DNA of 8,213 nt, from the NCBI GenBank assembly GCA_012522255.1, contig JAAYKT010000328.1, forward strand, positions 1 to 8,213, given 5' to 3'. This DNA comes from Clostridiales bacterium. Lineage in GTDB: Bacteria; Bacillota; Clostridia; Lutisporales; Lutisporaceae. Every line of letters starts with the position of its first letter. Position 1 is the first letter of the stretch. Of the stretch, positions 1-6,818 are shown piece after piece. The notes beneath the pieces were generated by a model. The model had not been told where the DNA came from. It saw only the letters and a list, made by a program, of their open reading frames with translations, and searched no databases. Both the position numbers and the translations under genes were made by a program.

Positions 1-1961
1 CGTATAGATACAACATATTTTTCCGGTTGAATATAGTTTATAGGGGCCGCCTCCTTCTTGTTGTCTATAACTCCTCTATCAGAAAAATATTTCTCTAAAA
101 CATTATTTCTCAAAATATAATCGGATTGATTTATTTGTTTAATAATAGCCTCATAGTCTTCCCTGCAATGGTTTAGGTTTACCGGCTTTCGAGTGCTTAT
201 ATTCCATGCCTTACTATTTTTGAATAAACCGTCTCTCGACATAAGAAAAACAATATCACCTTTGATGAATGAACCTTTTTGCATGTAGGTCTGCTCCGCT
301 ACAATACCCTCCTTTGCATTTACCAAATCCCGCCCAAGCATAATTCCCTTTTTATTCTCTATTCCTATTAAATTTAAAATTGTAGGTAAAAAGTCCAACT
401 GAGAACCCGTAACACTGATTTTTCTGCTGACTCCAGAATTGGGAACATGTATTATCAGTGGAACACGCATCATTTCATCAAAATCATATTCGTACCCAAG
501 ATACTTAGTCATATAGTTTTTATTTTTTTCATTTAAAGATAATCCAAAATGATCACCGTATATATTTATAACTGCTTTTTCGTATAATCCTTCATTCTTC
601 AAGCCTTCTATAAATTCCCCAAGAGCAGCATCTGTAAAGTTTATAGCCTGAATGTATTTGCCAAACAACGTATCTTTATGTTTTCTATTCAATATAATTT
701 TTTTATACATATCATTCATATTATAGGGATGATGACTGGACAGGGTTATCAAAAATGCATAATAAGGCTCCTCTAATAATTTTATATGCTCAATTGATTG
801 TGCAAAAAATTCGCTGTCATTAATACCAAAACCTATAATGGGATTGTATATCTGGTAATCTGTATCACCATTGTAATAACGATCAAAGCCTTGATATGTA
901 TAAGCCTTATTTCTATTCCAGAAAGCCGCTTTATAACCATGCAATGCTGCAGTGCCATAACCATTATCTTTTAATATCCAAGGCAGCCCGTAATATGTGT
1001 TATCAAAATATTTTATATAGGTTTGCCCGTCCATTGCCGGGTTTAAGGAATTATGAGATACAAACTCCGCATCGGATGTATTTCCCCGTCCAAGAAGCTG
1101 ATAATATCTATCAAAATAGATTGAATCAGTCTTAATTATCTTATTCAAATTAGGCGTTATTTCTTGACCTTCATATTCTTTATTTATTCCAAAATATTGC
1201 AGCCCTTCAACTTGTATTGTTATGACATTTCTATCTTTAGCCGCACCATATAGACTTTTTTCTTTATTAATAGTTTTAATAACGGATTCCTTTATCATCA
1301 TATCCACATCAACTTCACCGCTATCCGATTCCGTAAACAAGACTGAATATATGTCACGAATATGATAAGCAAAAAACTCCCGATGGAAAAAACCATCATC
1401 CATAGTCTTAGTGAATAAAATAATTATGATTGCAAGTAACAATATGCTTAAAGAAATTTTCCTTTTATTTTTAGACACAGATAAACGGATTTTAGACCTA
1501 TATTTATTAGAGTAAGCGCTAAAAAAGGTCAAAGGAATAATATCTGCGACAACGAGAAAACCGGCAGGCTTCATCATATGAGAAACACTTTCACTTATTG
1601 CTGTTAATTGATTGAATTGTTTCAGTAAAATAACAGAAGTCAGCGAATTGAAATACTTAAAATATATAACATCAACAAACATTAACAAGGAAATAAGAAT
1701 GTAAAAGAATAAAAAAAATACATAGCGTTTTGCCCTATTTAAGATATCAAAAACAGTAAATATCATTATTATGTAAATTAGACTTAACAAACTTAGCTTC
1801 ACACACAAGCCTTTGTTATCTGTTAAACAATAAAAGACCAGTGCTTTAAACAGAAACAAAAATGGCAAAATCGTATATTCAATTAATAGAATCCTATACC
1901 ATTTAGATCCTGGCATAATAGCAACCCCGAGCCGAATTAATTTATTACAATCTTTACGCAT
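1..1961 (-). CDS. Lipoteichoic acid synthase-like membrane enzyme (LtaS/sulfatase superfamily), 3' end cut by the window
   Basis: The minus strand reads open from 1961 to the left edge with no stop, giving about 653 residues without the C-terminus. Counting from the second ATG (1916), roughly five hydrophobic segments (about 8-31, 41-57, 65-88, 118-134, 153-169) precede a large extracellular domain, as in LtaS. Key LtaS residues align with matching spacing: metal-binding E237 (QVEG), nucleophile T280 (GRGNTSDAEF), substrate-binding H326, W333 and R335, H396 (SSHHPY), and D455-H456 (YGDHFG). LtaS enzymes transfer glycerol phosphate from phosphatidylglycerol onto a growing chain outside the membrane; this function is inferred from the family. 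The start is uncertain. ATG 1961 gives the longest frame (an in-frame TGA lies just upstream) but lacks a good Shine-Dalgarno site. ATG 1916 has a weak CGGGG upstream. The gene is transcribed divergently from the FAD/Rieske gene. A housekeeping LTA synthase and a primase-type paralogue cannot be told apart here. Confidence 0.9.
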   Translation of the reverse strand, partial: MRKDCNKLIRLGVAIMPGSKWYRILLIEYTILPFLFLFKALVFYCLTDNKGLCVKLSLLSLIYIIMIFTVFDILNRAKRYVFFLFFYILISLLMFVDVIYFKYFNSLTSVILLKQFNQLTAISESVSHMMKPAGFLVVADIIPLTFFSAYSNKYRSKIRLSVSKNKRKISLSILLLAIIIILFTKTMDDGFFHREFFAYHIRDIYSVLFTESDSGEVDVDMMIKESVIKTINKEKSLYGAAKDRNVITIQVEGLQYFGINKEYEGQEITPNLNKIIKTDSIYFDRYYQLLGRGNTSDAEFVSHNSLNPAMDGQTYIKYFDNTYYGLPWILKDNGYGTAALHGYKAAFWNRNKAYTYQGFDRYYNGDTDYQIYNPIIGFGINDSEFFAQSIEHIKLLEEPYYAFLITLSSHHPYNMNDMYKKIILNRKHKDTLFGKYIQAINFTDAALGEFIEGLKNEGLYEKAVINIYGDHFGLSLNEKNKNYMTKYLGYEYDFDEMMRVPLIIHVPNSGVSRKISVTGSQLDFLPTILNLIGIENKKGIMLGRDLVNAKEGIVAEQTYMQKGSFIKGDIVFLMSRDGLFKNSKAWNISTRKPVNLNHCREDYEAIIKQINQSDYILRNNVLEKYFSDRGVIDNKKEAAPINYIQPEKYVVSI

Positions 1962-1967
1962 TATAAC

Positions 1968-2005
1968 AAGTCATAATGCCATTTCGCCTTTTAGTAAGTC
2001 ATAAT
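1968..2005. repeat. Two direct copies of AAGTCATAAT upstream of the LtaS-like gene
   Basis: The decamer AAGTCATAAT occurs at 1968-1977 and again at 1996-2005, 28 bases apart (start to start), just upstream of the first possible start codon of the LtaS-like gene. TTTTATGCAT is likewise repeated at 2018-2027 and 2033-2042. In such AT-rich DNA these may be chance, but repeats in a probable 5' leader could bind a regulator. Confidence 0.3.
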
Positions 2006-2060
2006 ATTCTATATCTATTTTATGCATTGTTTTTTTATGCATAGACTTCTTTAATAAAAT

Positions 2061-2090
2061 GCTATAGTTATGTCATTTGCCTGACAACAA
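2061..2090 (-). promoter_or_regulatory. Possible promoter of the LtaS-like gene with an overlapping dyad
   Basis: On the minus strand TTGTTG (2090-2085) and TATAGC (2066-2061) are 18 bases apart and could be -35 and -10 boxes. Between and over them lies a perfect dyad, TGTCA (2071-2075), six bases, TGACA (2082-2086), placed as an operator would be. Neither hexamer matches consensus well, so the promoter is tentative. The dyad itself is plainly visible. Confidence 0.3.
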
Positions 2091-2233
2091 TTGAATATAT
2101 AATTCTTCATTTGGAAAAATTATATTAGACATCAGTATGTTTTTGCATGGGGCTATTGTTATAAAAAAATAAACTTATTACATATTAAAATTTCAAATAC
2201 AAAAATAAAACAAAATAAAACGGAGGTAAAAAT

Positions 2234-3772
2234 ATGAAATTACAATGGAAAAACGGATTTGATAAGCCGCCACAGTCCTACTGGATGGCTTCCGTGCAAA
2301 TACCACAATATGAACAGTTAAGTAGCAACATGAATGTGGATATCGCCATAGTAGGCGGAGGTATAGTGGGATTAGCATCAGCCTTTTTGTTAAAGCAATG
2401 TGGTTTTAAAGTAGCAGTATTGGAGGCTTCCGGGATTCTTCAGGGTACTACGGCGCACACCACAGGCAAAATAACCGCCCAGCATGATATTATTTATTCA
2501 ACTATAAATACAAACTTGAGTGTAGAAAGCGCCCAACAGTATGCCGATGCCAATAAAGCAGCCATTAAAGCCTTCGATGATACTATACGTCAAAACAACA
2601 TACAATGTGACTTTTCCTGGCAATCCGCCTATGTCTATACACAGGACGAAAAAGAGGTACAAAAAATGCAGGAGGAGGCAAAAATAGCGACGCAGTTAGG
2701 ATTTACAACAGCCTACCTTGAAGAAATACCTTTACCGATCAAAGTAAAAGCAGCCTTAAGGTTTGATAATCAGGCACAATTTCATCCACTAAAATTTTTA
2801 TTGGCCGTCGCAAATCTGATTCCGGGTAACGGTTGTCATATTTATGAAAATGTTATGGCTTTAGATATTCAAAATGATAATGGGTATTCTATCAAAACCA
2901 ATACAGGCTATCTCGTAAAAGCACCGAATATAATTATTGCTTCTCATTATCCATTTTACGACGGCAGCGGAATATATTTTTCGAGGATCCATCCCGTTAA
3001 ATCCTATGCAATCGGAATAAAAATAAAAGAGAAATTCCCGGGGGGCATGTATATAACCGCGGAAGAACCGGGCCGCTCTTTCCGTTCTACGCCTCTATCC
3101 GATGGCAGCGAATTGGTTATTGTGGTGGGTGAACACCACAAGACAGGGCAGGGCGGGGATACAAATGTGCATTATAAGAATCTTATTGATACTGCAAATT
3201 CCATGTTTAAGGTGGAAGAAATCTTGTATCGCTGGTCAGCACAGGACTACACAACACTGGACATGATCCCATACATTGGAAGTCTTACTTCAAATACACC
3301 CGGAATCTTTGTTGCGACGGGTTTCCGAAAATGGGGCATAAGTACTTCCATGGCGGCAGCCTTGATTCTTAAAGATTATATCACCGGAAAAGAAAACCCG
3401 TGGGCTTCAGTATTCAATCCCGTTAGGGCTGAACCAATGGCAACACCGGAAAAATTTCAAACTTTAAAGACCAACATCACTAATTCATTATCCCAATGTA
3501 TGCAAGCACAAATAGACAATGATACTAATATAAAATTAGGAGAGGCAAGGATTATTGATATTGAAGGTAAAAAATATGGAGCTTATGTGGATTTTGAAGG
3601 CAAACAACACGTTGTGGAATTGATTTGTACACACATGGGCTGCATACCTCAGTGGAATTCTGCAGAAAAATCCTGGGACTGTCCTTGCCATGGTTCCCGG
3701 TTTACCTATGATGGTGATGTGATTGAAGGCCCCGCTAAAAAACCTTTAGCGAAATCGACAATAAGTGATTAA
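2234..3772 (+). CDS. FAD-dependent oxidoreductase with C-terminal Rieske [2Fe-2S] domain (YhfW-like)
   Basis: A 512-residue protein with a strong Shine-Dalgarno site (GGAGGT at 2222-2227) before ATG 2234. Residues about 35-65 form the FAD-binding Rossmann fold: G41-G42-G43-x-x-G46 and the ribose-binding acidic residue E64. The body up to about 400 is of the DadA/glycine oxidase (DAO) type. From about 425 a Rieske domain follows, with C465-x-H467 and C483-x-x-H486 as cluster ligands and C470 and C485 placed for the usual disulfide, so all six key residues are present. Domain order and length match Bacillus subtilis YhfW. It has no signal peptide and is probably cytoplasmic. Family knowledge suggests electron transfer between FAD and a [2Fe-2S] centre during oxidation of an amine or similar substrate, but the substrate is unknown and no neighbour reveals it. 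The gene is apparently monocistronic: divergent from the LtaS-like gene and closed by a terminator 30 bases downstream. Confidence 0.93.
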   Translation: MKLQWKNGFDKPPQSYWMASVQIPQYEQLSSNMNVDIAIVGGGIVGLASAFLLKQCGFKVAVLEASGILQGTTAHTTGKITAQHDIIYSTINTNLSVESAQQYADANKAAIKAFDDTIRQNNIQCDFSWQSAYVYTQDEKEVQKMQEEAKIATQLGFTTAYLEEIPLPIKVKAALRFDNQAQFHPLKFLLAVANLIPGNGCHIYENVMALDIQNDNGYSIKTNTGYLVKAPNIIIASHYPFYDGSGIYFSRIHPVKSYAIGIKIKEKFPGGMYITAEEPGRSFRSTPLSDGSELVIVVGEHHKTGQGGDTNVHYKNLIDTANSMFKVEEILYRWSAQDYTTLDMIPYIGSLTSNTPGIFVATGFRKWGISTSMAAALILKDYITGKENPWASVFNPVRAEPMATPEKFQTLKTNITNSLSQCMQAQIDNDTNIKLGEARIIDIEGKKYGAYVDFEGKQHVVELICTHMGCIPQWNSAEKSWDCPCHGSRFTYDGDVIEGPAKKPLAKSTISD

Positions 3773-3801
3773 ATAACAAAATAAAATATTTTTTTGTTAA
3801 T

Positions 3802-3848
3802 GGGGATTACGAAAAAGGCCATCTTTAGGCCGACTGTGATTCCCTTTT
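3802..3848 (+). terminator. Rho-independent terminator of the FAD/Rieske gene
   Basis: A nine-pair outer stem (3802-3810 with 3836-3844, two G-U pairs) encloses an inner GGCC/GGCC stem (3817-3820 with 3828-3831) and is followed at once by TTTT (3845-3848). It starts 30 bases after the stop codon at 3770-3772 and should end transcription on the plus strand. Confidence 0.75.
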
Positions 3849-3854
3849 AACCTT

Positions 3855-4055
3855 CTACAAATTGCCCACAAATAAATCTACCATTTCTATTTGTTTGTAT
3901 TGATTCATAAACTGTAATAGCAAAATCTTATAGCCTCCGGCTTTCTTACCGGTATGTCTTAATTTTTTAACCTATACGCTTTTATGTAGTCTCCATATAC
4001 CCTTAAGATTATTAATTACATACTGCCTAAGCAAACCTTTTACCTTCCTTTTAAA
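3855..4055 (-). pseudogene. Possible decayed coding remnant, identity unknown
   Basis: No intact gene lies between 3850 and 4188. On the minus strand one frame looks protein-like from about 4055 down to a TAG at 3857-3855. It includes RHTGKKAGGYK and a helical tail ending in VDLFVGNL, but is broken by an in-frame TAG at 3974-3972; no start codon with a ribosome site is seen. The same stretch is also open on the plus strand (3990-4145, 51 codons to a TAA, containing DFDKDYILVKAKGPVSKYM) with no plausible start. Only one, or neither, can have been coding. I do not recognise either peptide. A decayed transposase or small gene is one explanation, and chance open frames in AT-rich DNA another. Confidence 0.25.
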
Positions 4056-4188
4056 TATATTGATTTTGATAAGGATTATATACTTGTAAAGGCAAAAGGT
4101 CCGGTATCGAAATATATGAAAAACAAAATCATAAGGGACTTATAAAAATTAATAGACTATTTTTTAAACCAAAAAGGAGAATTTAGTT

Positions 4189-4338
4189 TTGACTCTTCTT
4201 CTCAAATTTAAGAATCTGTATTATTTACTGGTAAAGTATATGGAAAGTAAGTATAATGTTTCTATGAAGAACATTAATCATAACATTAAACCCGCAGAAG
4301 TAAAAAATCTGCTGATGCTGCAAGCGGAGGTATTATGA
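4189..4338 (+). CDS. Small 49-residue protein, TTG start, overlapping psd
   Basis: An open frame from TTG 4189 to TGA 4336-4338 encodes 49 residues. A good Shine-Dalgarno site, AAGGAGA (4174-4180), lies nine bases before the TTG, and the frame is closed upstream by TAA at 4165-4167. The stop overlaps the psd start as ATGA, the usual sign of translational coupling, and the psd ribosome site GCGGAGGT (4325-4331) lies inside its last codons. The protein starts with a short hydrophobic and basic stretch (MTLLLKFKNLYYLLVKY), followed by a polar, Lys/Asn-rich tail with no cysteines. I do not recognise a family. It could be a small membrane-associated partner of the phospholipid enzymes, or a translated leader that mainly feeds ribosomes to psd. 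An internal ATG at 4240 in the same frame is a shorter alternative without a clear ribosome site. Confidence 0.5.
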   Translation: MTLLLKFKNLYYLLVKYMESKYNVSMKNINHNIKPAEVKNLLMLQAEVL

Positions 4339-4985
4339 GAAAACTGATTATTTCGCCAGAAGGTATCCCTTATATATTGATGGGATTAGTCTGCACGAGT
4401 ATTGTGGCATCTACATATCCTTATATTGCAGCAATATTTCTGTTCGTTACTGCATTTACGGCTTATTTTTTCAGAAACCCTATAAGAAACATAAAAACAA
4501 ATGAACGAAATGTGCTATCCCCTGCTGATGGAAAAATAATGAACATAAAAAAAATAGAATATGATGAAATGTTAAAATGTGAAGTCTACAAGATAACCAT
4601 ATTTTTATCTCTTTTTAATGTTCATGTAAACCGAGTCCCTTTGTCAGGAACAGTCTATTATAAAAAATATATACCGGGCAAATTTTTCCCTGCTTTTAAA
4701 AGCCATGCCTCCGAATTAAATGAAAAAAATATTATAGGTTTGAATTGCAATGATATTAGTATCTTAGTCATACAAATAACAGGTTTTATAGCAAGAAGAA
4801 TAGTGGATTGGGTAAAAATTGGTGATTATTTGGATCAAGGAAGTTCTTTTGGTTTAATAAAATTTGGCTCTTGTATAGAATTAATAATCCCATCCGAAAA
4901 AGTTGACATAAAGGTAAATATCGGTAATAAAGTAAAGGGTGGAAAAACAATAATTGGGGTGTTAAATAATGAAACAGGCAATTGA
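4335..4985 (+). CDS. psd: Phosphatidylserine decarboxylase proenzyme, short form
   Basis: A 216-residue protein that decarboxylates phosphatidylserine to phosphatidylethanolamine at the membrane, using a self-made pyruvoyl group. A hydrophobic hairpin (about 11-45) anchors the N-terminus. The family motifs follow in order: SPADGKI (62-68), FNVHVNR (94-100, with H97), GFIARRIV (150-157) and KFGS (176-179). Cleavage between G178 and S179 would leave a pyruvoyl-capped alpha chain of about 38 residues. Size and the FGS-type cleavage site match the short Psd group, also called archaetidylserine decarboxylase-like, rather than the longer LGST-type enzymes. The ribosome site GCGGAGGT precedes ATG 4335. 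Its start overlaps the stop of the 49-residue ORF by four bases, and its end overlaps pssA by 17 bases, so the three are probably cotranscribed and translationally coupled. Nothing looks damaged. Confidence 0.95.
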   Translation: MRKLIISPEGIPYILMGLVCTSIVASTYPYIAAIFLFVTAFTAYFFRNPIRNIKTNERNVLSPADGKIMNIKKIEYDEMLKCEVYKITIFLSLFNVHVNRVPLSGTVYYKKYIPGKFFPAFKSHASELNEKNIIGLNCNDISILVIQITGFIARRIVDWVKIGDYLDQGSSFGLIKFGSCIELIIPSEKVDIKVNIGNKVKGGKTIIGVLNNETGN

Positions 4986-5517
4986 CGAAACAAAATTAGA
5001 AGTAAAACCAAAATACAACTATGCTAACATGATAACATTAATGAACCTATCTATGGGTTGCTTTTCACTGCTATGTGTTTTTGGAAACGAGTATACATTG
5101 GCAGCGGGTTTCATTCTATTAGGGACCCTCCTGGATAGGTTGGACGGAAAAGTAGCACGCAAATTAGATATAGTCTCTGAATTAGGCAAAGAATTGGATT
5201 CTCTGGCTGATTTGGTATCCTTTGGCGTTGCCCCTGCAATACTAATGTGGTCCCTTTCGTTAAATGGCATTTATATGTACGGGAGCGCTATAACCATCAT
5301 TTATATATTATCGGGTGCCTACAGACTGGCCAGGTTTAATGTGACAAAAACAGTAAACTATTATATAGGAGTACCAATAACGATAGCAGGAGGCATAATG
5401 GCAGTGGCAGCCTTGCTATCCATAAGACACAATGTCAGTCCCTATTTAACTGCATTACTGACCTTAAGCCTATCATACACAATGGTGACCACAAACATTA
5501 AAGTTTTAAAAAGATAG
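4969..5517 (+). CDS. pssA: CDP-diacylglycerol-serine O-phosphatidyltransferase (phosphatidylserine synthase)
   Basis: A 182-residue integral membrane enzyme that joins serine to CDP-diacylglycerol, giving phosphatidylserine and CMP. The complete CDP-alcohol phosphatidyltransferase signature is present: D56, D59-G60, A63-R64, G73, D77 and D81, the four aspartates being the metal-binding and catalytic residues. Several hydrophobic segments surround it (about 22-55, 82-98, 101-117, 133-151, 156-174). The length fits the short Gram-positive PssA group. The choice of serine over other CDP-alcohol acceptors rests on the adjacent psd and the overall resemblance to PssA. ATG 4969 lies within the end of psd (17-base overlap), preceded by a weak GGGGTG, so coupling to psd translation is likely. 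The start gives a hydrophilic N-terminus of about 20 residues, as usual for the family. It is the last gene of the operon. Confidence 0.95.
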   Translation: MKQAIDETKLEVKPKYNYANMITLMNLSMGCFSLLCVFGNEYTLAAGFILLGTLLDRLDGKVARKLDIVSELGKELDSLADLVSFGVAPAILMWSLSLNGIYMYGSAITIIYILSGAYRLARFNVTKTVNYYIGVPITIAGGIMAVAALLSIRHNVSPYLTALLTLSLSYTMVTTNIKVLKR

Positions 5518-5553
5518 AGAGACTTAATATTAAGATCTATATATAAATTTTTT

Positions 5554-5582
5554 AAAAGGCAGAGCTCATTTAACTCTGCCTT
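5554..5582 (-). terminator. Terminator hairpin between convergent operons, better for the minus strand
   Basis: AAGGCAGAG (5556-5564) pairs perfectly with CTCTGCCTT (5574-5582) around a nine-base loop. On the minus strand the stem comes 14 bases after the glycerate kinase stop and runs into TTTT (5557-5554) and further T/A-rich bases, a good rho-independent form. On the plus strand the stem is followed by CACC rather than a T-run, so it may stop the psd-pssA transcript only weakly. Confidence 0.75.
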
Positions 5583-5596
5583 CACCTATCATATTT

Positions 5597-6739
5597 TTAA
5601 TTCTTTATGGCTTTTATAAAAGTCATTATGTTTCTAATTGTAAATCTTAAATTTTCTTCTGCATAATATTTTGATTCACAATAGGGCGCTGCTTTCCTAT
5701 TTATGGTGAAGATACCTGATATCCCATGGTCATAGGCATTATCAAGTTGGTCATCAATTGCCTGGCCTGCAATAACACATAAAGGGATAGCATTATTTTT
5801 AGCATATTTCGATACCCCGAATATTACCTTGCCTTCGAGGCTCTGTCCGTCTATCTGTCCCTCACCTGTTATAATAAGATCTGCATTTTCTATTATATTA
5901 TCAAATTTTATAGTTTCAAGTATCAATTCTATACCGGATACCAAAGGAACATCAAGTAATGCATTAAGCCCTGCCCCAAGGCCACCTGCAGCTCCTGCAC
6001 CGGGGAGCTTTGTAACACCCGTTTTCATCGATATTTTTTCAAGTAAATCACCGAAAATCCGTAAATTATTATCTAACATTTTAACCATTTCCTCGCCTGC
6101 ACCTTTTTGCGGGGCGAAAATATGTGCAGCTCCCTTAGGCCCGTATAGAGGGTTTGTAACATCACACATGGCATTAATATCTAAACCGGATAACCGTTTA
6201 TCCTTTTGCTCGGTATCAATATCAACAATTTCATTTAGTGTCCCCCCAACAGGTATAAAGCTTTCGCTGTTTTTATTCAAAAATCTTATCCCCAGTGCCG
6301 CCAGTAAGCCACACCCACCATCATTAGTACAACTGCCTCCCAAACCTATTATTATTTTTTTGGCACCGGAATTCACGGCATGTAAAATTAATTCTCCTAC
6401 CCCATATGTAGTTGTTGCAGAAGGGTTTTCATGTCCGCTAACCATAGGGAGCCCGGCCGCCGCTGACATTTCGATAATGGCAGTTTTACCACCATCAATA
6501 ATTCCATAGTATGAATTTACCCTTTCAAAATAAGGTCCTGTGACCTCCGTAAAGACCTTTCTCCCTTTAACACTCACGAGAAATGAGTCCACCGTTCCTT
6601 CGCCACCGTCGGCAATAGGTGTGGGTACTACCCGGCATTCAGGAAATACCTTGATGATTTCTTCGTTTATTATATCGCATATTTTTATGGCACTTAATGT
6701 CCCTTTGAACGAGTCGGGGACTAATACTATTTTGTTCAT
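5597..6739 (-). CDS. glxK: Glycerate kinase (GlxK/GarK family)
   Basis: A 380-residue cytoplasmic kinase that phosphorylates D-glycerate with ATP. Characterised GarK/GlxK-family members yield 2-phosphoglycerate, feeding lower glycolysis. Family motifs are intact: VPDSFKGTLSA near the N-terminus (7-17), ADGGEGT (43-49), GLGGSCTNDGGCG (132-144), CDVTNPLYGPKGAA (192-205), GAGAAGGLGAG (247-257) and TGEGQIDGQS (291-300). The length is normal for the family. The ribosome site AGAGGT lies about six bases before ATG 6739. The gene is 79 bases downstream of the hydroxyacid dehydrogenase on the same strand, with no terminator visible between them, so the two are probably cotranscribed and act in sequence: hydroxypyruvate to D-glycerate to phosphoglycerate. 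A hairpin terminator follows the stop. Confidence 0.94.
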   Translation of the reverse strand: MNKIVLVPDSFKGTLSAIKICDIINEEIIKVFPECRVVPTPIADGGEGTVDSFLVSVKGRKVFTEVTGPYFERVNSYYGIIDGGKTAIIEMSAAAGLPMVSGHENPSATTTYGVGELILHAVNSGAKKIIIGLGGSCTNDGGCGLLAALGIRFLNKNSESFIPVGGTLNEIVDIDTEQKDKRLSGLDINAMCDVTNPLYGPKGAAHIFAPQKGAGEEMVKMLDNNLRIFGDLLEKISMKTGVTKLPGAGAAGGLGAGLNALLDVPLVSGIELILETIKFDNIIENADLIITGEGQIDGQSLEGKVIFGVSKYAKNNAIPLCVIAGQAIDDQLDNAYDHGISGIFTINRKAAPYCESKYYAEENLRFTIRNIMTFIKAIKN

Positions 6740-6818
6740 TATGTACCTCTTTTAAATTAAAAATTGTGAATATAGAAGTTTCTTGCAATCATAGGGCTAC
6801 TACAAAACTATTTGTTTT

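Noticed and set aside
896..1135. Plus-strand 79-codon open frame
   Set aside because: It is antisense to the LtaS-like gene, which shows continuous coding and conserved active-site residues here; no ribosome site.
2077..2103. Plus-strand TTGCCT and TATAAT as promoter of the FAD/Rieske gene
   Set aside because: The TATAAT (2098-2103) is good but the spacer is only 15 bases and the -35 is poor; another promoter closer to the gene is equally possible, so no call was made.
3855..4055. Naming the degraded minus-strand frame as a transposase
   Set aside because: The peptide looks protein-like but I recognise no catalytic motif, terminal repeats or target duplication, so an insertion-sequence label would be a guess.
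5019..5270. Minus-strand 83-codon open frame
   Set aside because: It is antisense to the catalytic motif of pssA and has no independent support.
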